Made by a program: the position numbers and the translations under genes | Notes under the pieces: model-generated | Told to the model about the DNA's origin: nothing | Databases searched by the model: none | What the model saw: the letters and a program-made list of their open reading frames with translations, nothing else | Part shown: piece after piece, positions 21,555-33,491 of the stretch | How the letters are laid out: each line of letters opens with the position of its first letter | How positions within the stretch are numbered: position 1 is the stretch's first letter | DNA from: Selaginella moellendorffii | Taxonomy: Eukaryota; Streptophyta; Lycopodiopsida; Selaginellales; Selaginellaceae | Reading direction: 5' to 3' | Length of the DNA: 64,000 nt | Assembly: GCF_000143415.4 (NCBI RefSeq) | Contig: NW_003314339.1 | Location: forward strand, 380,812 to 444,811

Positions 21555-23713
21555 ATGAAGCCGCTGCTGGTGGTGGTGGTGGTGGCGCTAGCGGCGGCGG
21601 TGGCGGTGGCGCTAGAGGTAGGAGGTGATCTGGGCGCTCAGCAGGAGGTGGAAGCGCTACTGGCATTCAAGCAATCCGCGGATTGGAATGGTGGAAGGCT
21701 AAGGAGCTGGGGGAGAGGAAGCAACCTGTGCACGCAATGGGTGGGCGTGTCGTGCGTCAAGGGCCGCGTTTCCAAGCTCGTCCTGGAGGATTACGATCTG
21801 GTGGGGGGCATCGACTCGCTGCTGCGCTTGCGCTCCCTCCGGCTGCTCAGCCTCAAGAACAACGCGCTCAATGGGAGCATTCCTCCCGACCTGACCAACT
21901 GGAGGAATGTCAAGTTCGTCTTCTTGGGCGGCAACCATCTCTCCGGATCCATCCCAAGATCCATCTCCCAGCTCCCTCACCTCTGGCGGCTCGATCTCTC
22001 CAACAACAGGCTCTCGGGTCCAATCCCCAGCTCCATGGACGCGCTCACGAATCTCCTCACGCTGCGTCTCGAGGGGAACGAGCTCTCGTCCGCGCTCCCG
22101 CCGCTCGCCCATCTCACCATGCTCAACGATTTCAACGTCTCGGCCAACCAGCTGCGAGGTACCATCCCCAAAACTCTCGAGCGTTTCAATGCTTCCACCT
22201 TCGCTGGCAATGCGGGGCTGTGTGGCTCGCCTCTCCCGCGCTGTGCTAGCATTCTAGAGCCACCATCGCCAGCACCCTCTCCGGACCATACCATCGGTCC
22301 ACCACCACCATTTCGCGCCTACGTTCCATCCTCTCTGGCCATGCCTTCGCATTCCAATGACACGAGCAGTACTCCAGCGTCCACCACGACGCATTCACGC
22401 AAGAAGCAGCAGCAGCTAAGCACCGGAGCCATCATCGCCATCGTAGTGGGCGATGCCGTCGTGCTGGTGCTCATGACTTCGATGTTCCTCGTCTACTACT
22501 GGCGAAGGAGTGGGCGACGTGGTCGTAAGTTCGAGGACAGGAGCAGCAGCAGCGCGTCCGGATTTGGATCGCAGCTGGATCAGCAGAGCAAGAACAGCAC
22601 GTACGCGTCCAAGCCAAGAACAGTCCCCGCGGCCGCCAGTGCCGTGGAATTCGACACGGATCACCCCGTGTCCGTGTCCTCCATGATCAGCAACAACACC
22701 AACAACAAGCTCGTCTTCGTGGGTGGCGGTGGTAGCGGACAAGCTCCCAGCTTCGATCTGGAGCATCTCTTGCGAGCCTCGGCGGAGATGCTCGGCAAGG
22801 GGAGCCTGGGCTCGGCGTACAAGGCCATGCTCGTCGATGGCTACGTCGTGGCGGTGAAGCGGCTCAAGGACGTGACTTCCACCAGCCGGAAGGATTTCGA
22901 GCAGCACATCGAGTTGATTGGGAGGATGCGAAGCCCGCATCTGGTCCAGCTCCAGGCGTACTACTACGCCAAGGATGAGAAGCTCCTCGTCTACGACTAC
23001 ATGCCCAATGGCAGCCTCCATAGCTTGCTCCATGGTTGGTTTTCCATTCCATCTCTTCGATCGACGTCTAAGCTCGTGTGATGTCTCTTTCTGTAGGCAA
23101 CCGAGGACCAGGACGTGTACCGGTGGATTGGACCACCCGGATCAACATCGCGCTTGGAGCTGCGAGAGGTCTGGCGTACATCCACCAAGAGAGCGGCTCT
23201 CACAAGATACCGCACGGGAACATCAAGTCGAGCAACGTGTTCTTGGATAGAAACGGGGTGGCGCGCATCGGGGACTTCGGCCTGGCGCTGCTCATGAACT
23301 CGGCGGCTTGCTCCAGGCTGGTGGGATACCGGGCTCCGGAGCACTGCGAGACGAGGAGGATCTCGCAGAAGGGCGACGTCTACAGCTTCGGCGTGCTGCT
23401 GCTGGAGATCCTGACGGGGAAAGCTCCGGTGCAGCGCGACGGCGTGCATGATCTCCCGCGCTGGGTGCAGTCGGTGGTGCGGGAGGAATGGACAGCCGAG
23501 GTGTTCGATCTGGAGCTCATGAGGTATAGAGACATCGAGGAGGAGATGGTGGCGCTGCTGCAGACTGCCATGGCCTGCGTCGCTCACTCGCCGGATGCGC
23601 GGCCCAAGATGAGCCAAGTTGTCCGGATGATCGAGGAGATACGCGGCGACGCATCCCCGGAGTCGTTTGATTCTCAGTCGCAGCTCTCCTCGTCTCAATC
23701 GGAAGGAGCATGA
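21555..23713 (+). CDS. LRR receptor-like kinase, LRR III type (atypical kinase)
   Basis: Two exons, 21555-23034 and 23097-23713, 698 residues. A signal peptide ([20 protein letters not shown]) precedes an LRRNT region (W...[12 protein letters not shown]) and about five leucine-rich repeats. A Pro/Ser juxtamembrane segment follows, then a membrane span near residues 288-312 and a cytoplasmic kinase domain from about 400. The nucleotide loop is [12 protein letters not shown] and the Lys is in AVKRL. The catalytic HRD is replaced by HGN ([12 protein letters not shown]), while DFG is kept. This is the usual state of subfamily III, whose members signal as scaffolds or weak kinases. No ligand can be named. 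It converges on a second receptor kinase gene. Confidence 0.9.
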
Positions 23714-24014
23714 TCTCATCGACGAGCACGAACTTGTGTAACTCTATCTATGCAAAGTGTAGAGCAAAGATTCATGGTACAAGTTACGGATAAAACACAA
23801 AGCTGGCATGTTCTTCCGTTCGATATAATCCTCGTCTCTCAGTCGGAAGGAACATGAGCTAAGAACTTGTGTAACTCAAGAATAGATCGATCAATGCAAA
23901 CTGTTAGAGCAAGGATTCATGGTACAAGTTACAGACAACACAAAGTTGTGTGAGTGAGTGCGTGTTCTTTCGTTCGATGATCTCCTAGAGCTAGCTTGAC
24001 GTTAGAGAAGCTTG
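23714..24014. repeat. Tandem duplication in the 3' region of the LRR III gene
   Basis: The last coding bases and the following 3' sequence (about 23686-23823) are repeated in diverged form at about 23829-23980. Both contain TCGGAAGGA.CATGA, GAACTTGTGTAACTC, ATTCATGGTACAAGTTAC and TTCTT.CGTTCGAT. Period about 143 bp. The rest of the 301-bp convergent gap holds nothing else I can support. Confidence 0.7.
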
Positions 24015-26508
24015 CTAGCGTCCATAGTCCAGCATCTCCGCGTACGCAGCCTGCTGCCGGGTCGGGTACGAGGGACACTCCTCTCCGGAAGACGAGAATC
24101 CTGCGTCGGCAGTGGCGGAAGCTCCTCCTCCACCATCGGCCAGAGTCTCGATCTCATACAACCTCTGCACGACCTGTCCCATGCTTGGCCGCAGCTGCGG
24201 CACTGGCGCCACGCACGAGAAGGCGATGCTGGCCATACCAATCGCACCAGTCGCCGAAAACTTGGTCCCCAACGACGGATCGATGGCGGTGTCGAGATGG
24301 CCGGAGTCGAAGAGCGGCCTCACAAAGTTGGCGAGATTGGTGACCGACAAGCTGCTGCCGTCCGCGTACATGGGCTTGCGTCCCGTGAGGAGCTCCAGCA
24401 GCAAGATCCCAAACGCGTACACGTCGCTCTTCTCGTGGAGGTGGCCGATCACTCCATACTCGGGTGCCAAGTAGCCCAGCATTGCCGATGTCTTGATGTT
24501 GGCATAGACGAGCTCGTCCGCGAGCACCTTGTTGTGACCCCAGCTCGACACAAGAGCATTGTAGCTCTCGTCCAAGAGCACGTTGGAAGCCCACACAATG
24601 ACTTGCTCGCCATTGCGGTGGAGGTAATCCAATCCTGCGTAGTAGCAGTATCTCGAGTATTAGATTAGAAGTCCATAGCCATGCAAGCTTACGTACCTTT
24701 GGCAACTCCATGGGCGATCTGGACTCTGGTTCCCCAGTCCAAAGGTGACACGCTTGGGCCGTGCAAGTGCTCGAAGAGCGATCCATTCGGCACGAAGTCA
24801 TAGACGAGGTAGCACTGGAGTCCTCCTTGGACGCAGCAAAAGCCCTTGAGCTTGACGAGATTGTCATGCTTGAGCTGCACGAAGGAGCTCAGCGCGGCCT
24901 CAAACTCCTCCTCGCCACCCACGAATCTCGTCTTGGTGAAGTACTTGATCACGGCGGTGGATCCGTCCCTCACCACCGCCCTGTAGATCGACAGGCTGCT
25001 CTTCCTGGCCAGGAGGTACTTATCCGAGAAATAGTTCGTCGCCACCTCCAGTTCCTCCAGCCGATACTGGAAGCTCCTCATCGAGGATCCAACCAGGCTC
25101 TTCGGTGCGTTGATGCTTTGCATGGCCAGCGGCGCCACCAGGTGGAGACTGCTGCCTTTGCCGCCGCCATCGCCGCCGCTCTTGCTCTTGGTCTGCTCCG
25201 GAGAGAGAATGTCCATGGTCGCCACCTTGATCCCGCCGCTGCTGTCATGAGTGCTGCTGATTCTCTGCTTGTGCCTCCGAAACCACACGAACGACATGAG
25301 CATCGCAAGCAGCACTCCGCCGGTGACGGCCACGACGCCGCCGATGACAGCCATCTGCGGGATCCTGGACGAGGAGTTTGTGGAGAGAGGAGCACGCTTG
25401 GCTACGGTTTGAGCAACGGTGGCAGCGTTCCCTGGCTTGGCTTGCGGCTCCACGAGATTTGGAATGCGGCCGCGAGCTCGAGGATTCGTGGCTGTCGAAG
25501 GGCCCGTAGCAGCATGCTCCGGAGCGACCGCTCCAAAAGGCTGTGGACGCTGCAAGGATGATGCTCCGGAGCCGCTGCAGTAAGGAAGACTTGGAAAGCC
25601 CACACCGCACAAGCCAGTGTTGTTGCTGTAGGCAAATCCAGTTTCCAAGCTTCGCAGTCCTGCGCAAAACGATCGATCGTATAAGTTCTCGCGAAGATCA
25701 CCACCAACTTAGAGTTTGAAGCGATGAGAAGTTTTCGCTTGCCTGCTGGGACATAGCCCGAGAGTTTGTTGCTGCGAACATCCAGAACAGTGATCTGGGC
25801 CAAGTTGTTTAGTGCCGCGGGAATGGGACCCGAGAGACTGTTGAAGCTGAGGTCCAAGTGCTTGAGCGACGAGAGCTGGCCCAGCGAGGCGGGGATCCGT
25901 CCGTCGAGATGGTTGTGCTGCAGTGCCAGGAGATTGAGCAAGCCGAGATGACCCAGCGCGTCAGGGATGGGACCACTCAGATCATTGCAGCAGAGCTGGA
26001 GAGCTGCCAAAGTTGAAACAAAGAAAGTTCTAGCAAAAGAAAGATGCTGATGATCATGGGAAGAACCTTGGAGGTTGCGAAGAGAGGTGAGCTGCGAAGG
26101 AATGGCACCCGAGAGCTTGTTGACGTTGAGATAGACGTCGGTGAGACCAGTGAGCGATGCCAGTGACGATGGAATGCTCCCGGAGAGGCTGTTGTAGTGA
26201 AGATACAAAGCTGTGAGCGAGGAGAGCTCGCCAATGGCCCCTGGAATGCTTCCCTCGAGACCTCTGCCTTGCAAAGAAACGTTGGTGACCCTTCCTCGCG
26301 AGTCACAGGCCACGCCCACGAATCCATCCTCCGCCCCACACGGATCTTTGCCCGCGACCCACGACGCCAAAACCTCACCTCTGGGATCCAAGCCGCGCTT
26401 CACGTCGAGTAGAATCGCGGCATCGCTGCGAGCTGCCCAAGCTCCCCCCAGCGCTGCTAATGCTGCTAGTGCCGAGAGCAATGCGAGAAGATGAGGCCTC
26501 GAGCCCAT
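24015..26508 (-). CDS. LRR receptor-like pseudokinase, At5g51560-like
   Basis: Four exons: 26508-26067, 26003-25743, 25659-24697 and 24634-24015; 761 residues. Signal peptide, LRRNT (DPCGAEDGFVGVAC), about six leucine-rich repeats, a membrane span near residues 338-361 (GGVVAVTGGVLLAMLMSFVWF), then a kinase fold. ATP-site Lys is present (AVIKYF). The HRD loop reads VIVWASNVLLD and DFG reads SSWG, so catalysis looks lost, while GYLAPEYG and the subdomain IX DVYAFGILLLELLTG are normal. Closest known type is the LRR IV group. The first intron is 63 bp, in frame and stop-free, so its retention would insert 21 residues in the repeats. Intron 2 has a GC donor. It follows RH47 in tandem on the same strand. 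Confidence 0.88.
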
Positions 26509-26817
26509 TGCGAGCTTCTCCTCCTCCTCCGATCGAGATGGAGCAATGCAGCTTAGCTGCTAGGTGGACGAGACGACCCAAGCGCCACTAAGACGCATCC
26601 TTTCTTCGCTGGAGAGAGAACCGCGGCGGCCATCGCCATCAGTAGCAGCAGATTGCTTCCAGCGTGACGTGGCCGAGCCGGGACCGTCGATTCGACACGA
26701 TTCACAAACGATCTCTAGCTCTGGCGGGGATCTCTCCTTTGCAAAAAAACAAAGGCGCTCCCGTTTGAAAAAAAAGCTTCTTTTCTTCTCCTTTTGGTGG
26801 CTTTGTACTAAGAACTT
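26509..26817. other. Intergenic, RH47 3' end to LRR kinase 5' end
   Basis: 309 bp between two tandem minus-strand genes. It should hold the receptor kinase promoter and the end of the RH47 transcript. Nothing else is recognised. Confidence 0.35.
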
Positions 26818-28615
26818 TCAAGCTTCCATACCGAAAGAAGGACGCATCGTCGTCCTCCTCTTGTAACCTTCGGTTCTTTGGCTATGGCGGCTTTGAAAAC
26901 TCTTTCTTTCATCTTCGTCTTCTTCGTCAAGTTGGTCCTCTTCTTCCAGGCTCACGTCCCCACACGCGACCTCGCATTTGTCGATCTGGAGCCCGAGCTG
27001 CTTCTCAAACTTGTCCACCACGAACTTCTCCCGCTCCTCGCAGATGGTGAGCACGGTTCCACCGCGGCCCAGCCTCCCCGTCCGCCCAGCCCGGTGCGCG
27101 TAGTGCGTAGCATCCGTCGGGAGCTCCAAGTTGACGACGAGATCACACTCGGGAACGTCGATACCGCGAGCTCCAACTTCACTCACCACCAGCACACGGA
27201 TCTTCCCGGCCTTGAAAGCAGTGAGTGTGTTGCTCCGGCCAAGCTTTCCTTTGTCGCCGTGGAGGCAGCTCACGTCGATCCCTCCGGCCTGGAGCTTGAA
27301 CATGGTGTCCTTGAGACGCCGCGAGAAGTTCATGAACACGAGCACGGACTGAGGATCCAGCGCGTTGATGCACCTCCGGAGCGTGGAGACGCGGTGCCTG
27401 GCGGGGCTGATCACGTAGCAATGCCGGAGGTTGGGTGGTAAGCTCTCCCGGGCTCCTCTCACGTCTGGATCACTCGACCACCTTTTCTGCTGTTGCGAAT
27501 CCACCTCCGACGAGCTCTGGCTGGTTGACGTCGCTGCTGCGGCCTTGACGAGCAGTGGCTTGTGCCCCCAGTCCTCCGCAGCTTTCAGAAGAGCCGGCGG
27601 CATGGTCGCCGAGACGAGGATCGTCTGCCTCTCTAATCTTTGCGGCTGCGAGTTTGAGGAGGACGAGGACGAGGAAGAGGCTCTCCGGGTTCCAACATGC
27701 TCGAGGATTCGCTTCATGTCGTCGCGGTACTTCATGGAGAGCACCTGGTCCGCCTCGTCGAACACGAGAAACCGGCATCCGTGCGTGTGGAGCTTCCCTG
27801 CGCGGCTAAACTCGGAGATCCTCCCAGGAGTTCCAACGATGATCATGGGCTTGTTCTTCTTGAGAGCCTCGGCCTGGCGCTTCAAGTTGGCGCCACCTAT
27901 GAGCTGCTGGACAAGCCTCCGGTGCTCGTCACCCAGGAGCTTCTCGGCCTCGCGGACGATCTGCATTGCCAGCTCCCGGGACGGTGCGACGATCACCGCG
28001 TCGATCGCGCCAGTCTTCCTCGCGGACTCGTCTCCTCCAGCGTCCGCGAAGGGCCCGATCGTGGAGAGAATTGGCAGCAAGTAGGCGAGCGTCTTCCCGG
28101 AGCCAGTGTAGGATTGCATGGCAGCGTCGTGGCCATCGAGGAGCACTGGGATGGCGGACGCTTGGACTTGCGTGGGCGAAGTGAGATTCATCTCGTCCAG
28201 CTTCTGGACGAGCTTGGGTGACAGCTTGAGCGACGCGAATCCCTGTGCGCTGAAAGGACTGAATCCGGGAGATGGTCTCGTCACCTTGATCGATGGCTTC
28301 TTCATCTTCTCCGGCTTCGCGGTTCCTCCACCTCCTTCCTTGTCTGGCGGGAGAAAACGAGAGCCTTGAGGCTGTGATGTTCTTCCCTGGAAGGTTTCCT
28401 CCGCTTCCTCTTTCTGCGATGAATCAATGAGAAGAACTAAAGAACCAAGATTTTCTTACCTGTTTGAGCAGAAGAGGAGATGGCGATGACCAATCTCGAG
28501 CGCTGCGCGAGGAAGCAATGCGGCTGGCACGCAGAACCAAGCGGCGGCTGCCCATGGCGGCGGCCATTGCGTGCTCCACACCCACGAACGCGCTCATTGT
28601 GAGATTGAGCGCCAT
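26818..28615 (-). CDS. RH47: DEAD-box RNA helicase, RH47-like
   Basis: Two exons, 28615-28460 and 28413-26818, 583 residues. The N-terminus is Arg/Ser-rich (RLVLRASRIASSRSARDW), consistent with an organellar transit peptide. All helicase motifs are present: Q motif (TSPTQVQASAIP), I (SYTGSGKT), Ia (PSRELAMQI), Ib (TPGR), II (DEAD), III (SAT), IV (VLVFMNF), V (ARGIDV) and VI (HRAGRTGR). The segments GGANLKRQAEALKKNKP and GKLHTHGCRFLV match Arabidopsis RH47 (ISE1), a mitochondrial helicase whose loss changes plasmodesmata. An RNA-remodelling ATPase role in mitochondria is inferred from that match. The start lies 217 bp from the divergent phytyltransferase start. Confidence 0.85.
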
Positions 28616-28832
28616 GTCTCTAAAACCCTAGCTAACACGCGTCACCATGACGATCGCGCTGGTGGTCTCGTGATCTAGACGGGCCACCCACGGGACACGA
28701 GTGTGAGAAAGAAGGGCCCGATTTTATACGGTCGATCCAGGTAGAAAGAGAGCCAACGACGGCATGGACAAACTCTTTTAGGGGTTTCTCTTCTTCCATC
28801 TCCAGCCTTGGCGCTCTGGATCCCGCAGCTCC

Positions 28833-30569
28833 ATGGACGCGATCATCCTCATGCCGCTGCGATCCAGTGCCAGCCTCCGCCATCCTCCGCCGCTGGCGAG
28901 AACGTCCTGTTCTTCCCCCTGCATTCTTCGCCCTCGCAATCCATGCGGCGCTGGGCTCCCGGCGCTTGGAAGCTCCACTGCCATCGTCTTGCTCCGGGAT
29001 TGCAAGAGCAGGAAGAAGAAGCGCAGGATCTCTTGCGCCGCGGAGCATGCAGCCGCGGGATTGTCATCGTCTCTCCATGCACAGCCCGACATAGCTGCTT
29101 GGCTCAGCGCATTCTACCGCTTCACTCGGCCTCACACTGTCATAGGCACCGTAAGTTCTTCCCTTTTGATCGCTTTCTTCGCGACCATCTCCTTGGATCT
29201 CTTGCTCCAGGCAATTGGCATCGTCTCCATCTCCCTCCTCGCGGCCGAGAGCGTGGCGGACTTTCTCTCTTCGCGTTTCGCGGTGGGTCTTCTCCAGGTG
29301 AGTTCTTTCATCTCGATTTCTTTGCTAGCGCTCAGGACACTTCTCCCAGGCTTTGATCCCGGCGCTACTCATGAACATCTACATCGTGGGACTGAACCAG
29401 ATATCGGACATCGAGATCGACAGGGTGAAGCAGCCGAAACTTTTCTCTCTTTCTCTCATCGCTCGTCGCGATGGTTACAAGAGTTTCTCCGTGGGTGTTT
29501 GCTTGCAGTTCAGGTTAATAAGCCATATCTTCCTCTTGCGTCTGGAGACTACTCGCTCGCGACCGGGGTCGCTCTCGTGATTGCGTCCGCGCTTTCGGTG
29601 AGCCACCTTTTCTTTCTTACTTCCTCACGAAACTTACATGGACGCTCCAGAGTCTGGGAGTGGGATTCCTGGTCAAGTCTAGGCCACTTTTGTGGGCCTT
29701 GAGCGTCAGCTTTGTTCTAGGGACAGCGTATTCGATCCAGGTATGAAAAAGATTGGTCTTTCAGCCCGAAAAATCCGATTTTTCGAGTTTTTTGCAGCTT
29801 CCTTTTTTGCGATGGAAGCGGTCCGCGGTTGCTGCAGCCAGCTGCATTCTCTCGGTGCGAGCCATTGTCGTTCAGCTCGCATTCTTTCTTCACATGCAGG
29901 TGTGCCGTGTTTTTCCGTTTTGCCTGCTCGTAAACTTTGCAAATTCGCAGGCCTTTGTTCTCAAGAGACCGGCCTTCTATCCCAGATCGTTGCTCTTCGC
30001 CACCGCATTCATGTGTTTCTTCTCGGTCGTCATAGCCTTGTTCAAGGTAAGCTAATCTGGAAAAGTACGTATGTCATGCGTCTTTGTAGGACATCCCTGA
30101 CGTAGAGGGCGATCAGACATTTGGAATCCAGTCGTTTAGTGTCCGGCTGGGCCAGGAAAAGGTCAGTTGCTCGTTTGGATTCTCAAGTTTTCTCACCTCT
30201 CTTTCAGGTGTTTTGGTTGTGCATTGGGCTCTTGGAAGCTGCTTACGCTTCAGCGGTGATCTTTGGGGCTATGTCTTCGTGTCTCTGGAGCAAAATCGCC
30301 ATGGTGAGAGTTTCGTGATCATCGCTTTAGTTCTTACAAGTTTGCGTTGGATTCGTCTAGACGGTGGGTCATTCCGTGATCGCGGCGATTCTATGGATGC
30401 GATCCCAGAGCGTCGACTTGTCTAGCAAAGCAGCGATCTCGTCTTTCTACATGTTCGTCTGGAAGGTGTGTGGATTGTCTTTGATCTTTTCATCTCGTGA
30501 TCTTTGATCTTGGTTTGATCTTCGTAGCTCTTCTATGCCGAGTACTTCCTCATTCCATTCATGAGATGA
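28833..30569 (+). CDS. HPT1: Homogentisate phytyltransferase
   Basis: Eleven exons: 28833-29150, 29211-29297, 29350-29424, 29514-29597, 29651-29740, 29798-29899, 29951-30046, 30090-30161, 30208-30303, 30361-30465 and 30528-30569; 388 residues. All junctions are phase 0. A chloroplast transit-like N-terminus (about 90 residues) precedes a UbiA prenyltransferase with multiple membrane spans. The two diphosphate-Mg motifs are [21 protein letters not shown] and [22 protein letters not shown]. These match plant HPT (VTE2), which joins homogentisate and phytyl diphosphate in the first committed step of tocopherol synthesis in plastid membranes. The related solanesyltransferase (HST) is less likely from these motifs. 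Confidence 0.9.
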
Positions 30570-31104
30570 TGAAAAAAGAAGATCCCGTTCCATTAAATTT
30601 TTTTTGGGTTGAATAAAAGCATCTGATTTGATCTCCAAACGTTACTGGACACGTGAATATTTGTTTCATGTGGTGGCAAGATATGGTGTTTGTACGTATT
30701 GATCATCGCAGATATCCAAACAAACAAAGGTTTAGAAATGGGGGAATACAAATATTCTCTTGTACGGACGAGTGGCCATGTGGCCCAAATAGTGGCACTG
30801 TGCTTGCGCATTGGGCATCCCATACCCATTGTGGCGCTCTCGAGGGTTTTTGGAGAGGAGCGCGGCGAGAAGGCGATCAGATCTGCCGCTCGCCAATTCG
30901 TGCCATGTCCGATGCTCGCCTACGCGCTCGTTGGAGTGGGATGATGGAGCTCCCGGGACTGGTAAGCGTGGCGCCCGCGCCCTTTGTAGCGATAGCGGTG
31001 TAGCCAGCAGCTGGGGGAATTTCTACACTAGGATTTTGGATTCGTGGTCGCGGGGGCATGATCTAGCACGCGCCGGGGGAGAGGAGCTCGTCTAGGTCGC
31101 AGCG
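30570..31104. promoter_or_regulatory. Intergenic, HPT to DHHC gene
   Basis: 535 bp between two plus-strand genes; presumed to hold the 3' UTR of HPT and the promoter/5' UTR of the S-acyltransferase. Short ORFs here have no recognisable homology. Confidence 0.35.
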
Positions 31105-32822
31105 ATGTTTATGGTTCCATCCCCTCCCCGGGCCGCGAATGCGCCCAAGAAAGTCACGGACAAGACGCGCGTCTACCAGGTGTGGAAAGGAAGCAATGTA
31201 AGTTTCGCGAGACTTCCTTTGGAAGTTCCCAAGGCTTTGGGAAGCTAAAGGAACGTTTTTTGTGTGTGTTCTTGCAGAAGTTCTTCTTGGGTGGAAGGCT
31301 CATCTTTGGACCCGACGTGAGATCTCTGCTGGTAACTCTCTTCCTCATCATCGTCCCGGTTGTGATCTTCTGCGTGTTCGTCGCGAGCCGGTTACGCGAC
31401 AAGTTCTCCAATGACAGGAGTGGGATTGCGATACTCGTTGTCACTGTTGTATACACCGCATTTGTAAGTCATCCATGCTTTTGCTCTCTCGTCTTTGCTC
31501 ACTTCTTCGTGTCGTTTTCTTTCTTCTCGTCCAGGTACTCGTCTTGTTAATGCTCACCTCAGGAAGGGATCCGGGGATCATCCCCCGGAACCCGCATCCA
31601 CCGGAACCCGAGGCCGAGGAAGAGCTGGTTCCGACTTCTCCGACTGACTGGTCTGCCGGTGGTCTCACGCCTCGCTTCAGATTGCCACGAACCAAGGACG
31701 TGATCGTGAATGGCGTCTCGGTGAAGATCAAATACTGCGACACTTGCATGCTCTACAGGCCGCCTCGCTGCTCGCACTGCTCTATTTGCAACAATTGCGT
31801 CCAGCGCTTCGATCATCACTGTCCTTGGGTTGGGCAGTGCATTGGCCTGGTACGCTTGCTTGGTCTCTTCGCTTCTTCGTTTCTCATCTTCGTCTCGTCT
31901 TGTGTTTCTTGCAGAGGAATTATCGGTACTTTTTCATGTTTGTCTCCTCGACAACGCTCCTCTGTATCTACGTGTTTGGAATCTGTGCGCTGTATATCAA
32001 GCTCCTCATGCACGACCACAGCTACACTGTATGGCGGGCGATGGGGAAGTCGCCACCATCTGTACTTCTCATGGCCTACACCTTCATTGCGGTGTGGTTC
32101 GTCGGCGGCCTTACGTTCTTCCACCTGTATCTCATGAGCACTAATCAGGTACCTCTTTCTTGGACGTACTATTACAGCTTGGTTTAGCGATCGTCGTGTG
32201 TGATATGTTGGTGCAGACTACGTACGAGAATTTCCGGTACCGTTATGACAACAAAGTGAACCCGTATAACCGTGGTGTGTTTCACAACCTGTACGAGATC
32301 CTGTGCAGTCCAGTTCCCAAGTCGTTCAACGTTTTCCGTGCCAGAGTCCAGGCCGACGGCTCGCTCCCATCCTCGACAAACTTGCAGCCAGTAGCGTCCA
32401 GCAAGCCTCGCAACGCCGTCAGCTCGGAGCCCGTCAAGGACATCGAGGCCGGTTCCAAGCCTTCGTGGGCGCTGGGAGGGGAGCACTTGATCGACGAGGC
32501 CGCCTTTGCAGACCTCCACTGCCGAGTGAGCAACGTCGACACGGCCGCGGCAGAAGCCAAGGACAACTTGGGCATGGAGGACACATTCGCTCACGCGTTT
32601 GGGAGGCTCCCGGTGATGGAGAGTGGCGGCGGTGGTGGCGGCGGCGGTGGCGGTGGCGATGCAAAGGGGGGGATCATCCATCCCCGCCGCTCCAGCTGGG
32701 GACGCAAGAGTGGCAGCTGGGAGATCACTCCCGACATCCTGGGATTGTCCTCCGGCATTGCAAGCGAAGGTGGTGGTGGTGCTCGGCCCAACGGAGATAG
32801 CACACCACCCGGGAACCGATGA
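31105..32822 (+). CDS. DHHC-type protein S-acyltransferase
   Basis: Five exons: 31105-31197, 31278-31463, 31535-31849, 31915-32148 and 32217-32822; 477 residues. Two membrane spans (residues about 45-95), then the Cys-rich domain with [21 protein letters not shown] and the catalytic DHHCPWVG. Two more spans follow, then [11 protein letters not shown] (the TTxE motif) and a long cytoplasmic tail with a run of 11 Gly. The enzyme transfers palmitate to Cys of target proteins at endomembranes or the plasma membrane. The layout and the N-terminal [20 protein letters not shown] match the plant PAT group around At3g26935/At3g48760. Target proteins cannot be inferred. Confidence 0.92.
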
Positions 32823-33491
32823 TACTACTACATACACAAACATACATATATTTCTTGCCAACAAGTTGAGAACTCAAGATCAATCTTTTCAGTCCCTGGG
32901 TTGGCGGCGTTTGGTTGAAACAGGCCCGATTTCTCGCAACAAGAAGAAGAAGAAGAAGAAGAAGAAGAAACTTACAAGACCACCCAAACGGCAGTTGGTG
33001 TCAGCTGAAATTGTGAAGCACAATTTCCTCCTCGGATTCCTAAAATAGCTGCGCTGCTGCCATGGGTTTGTTTGGTTTGGGTTTTGGATTTCTAGGTAGA
33101 GCTACGCGCTGGTAATCAAATCAAATGGATCGTAGCAATGGGTTTGATATACGCTCGCATTATATGTAAGAGAGGGGGTGTTTAATGAAGGTGGTGGCAA
33201 TTTGCCAGGTGGGTACCGGAGCTATGATGCATGGGTGGTAGAATACAAGAGAGAGAGGCTCGTTTTGTTTGCTTGTACAAACCAGGCCAAGAATGGAACT
33301 TGCGAGCTCCTCCGCTTGATCCATGCTGCTGCTTTGCGCCGCCGCCACCACCACCGCCGCCACGGGCAAAGCTTTTGATCCATCCATGAGATTCGCGGTA
33401 TGCATTTTGGGTGATGTTCGCTTGCTTGTTCTACTTCTTCTTCTCTCCTGGGATGGATCGATCGCCATCGCGCAGCGCTTGAGCGGCGGGA
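32823..33491. promoter_or_regulatory. Intergenic, DHHC to CCCH gene
   Basis: 669 bp between two plus-strand genes. It holds an (AAG)n microsatellite at about 32941-32969. The region just before 33492 is probably the 5' UTR of the CCCH gene. No other gene is supported. Confidence 0.4.
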
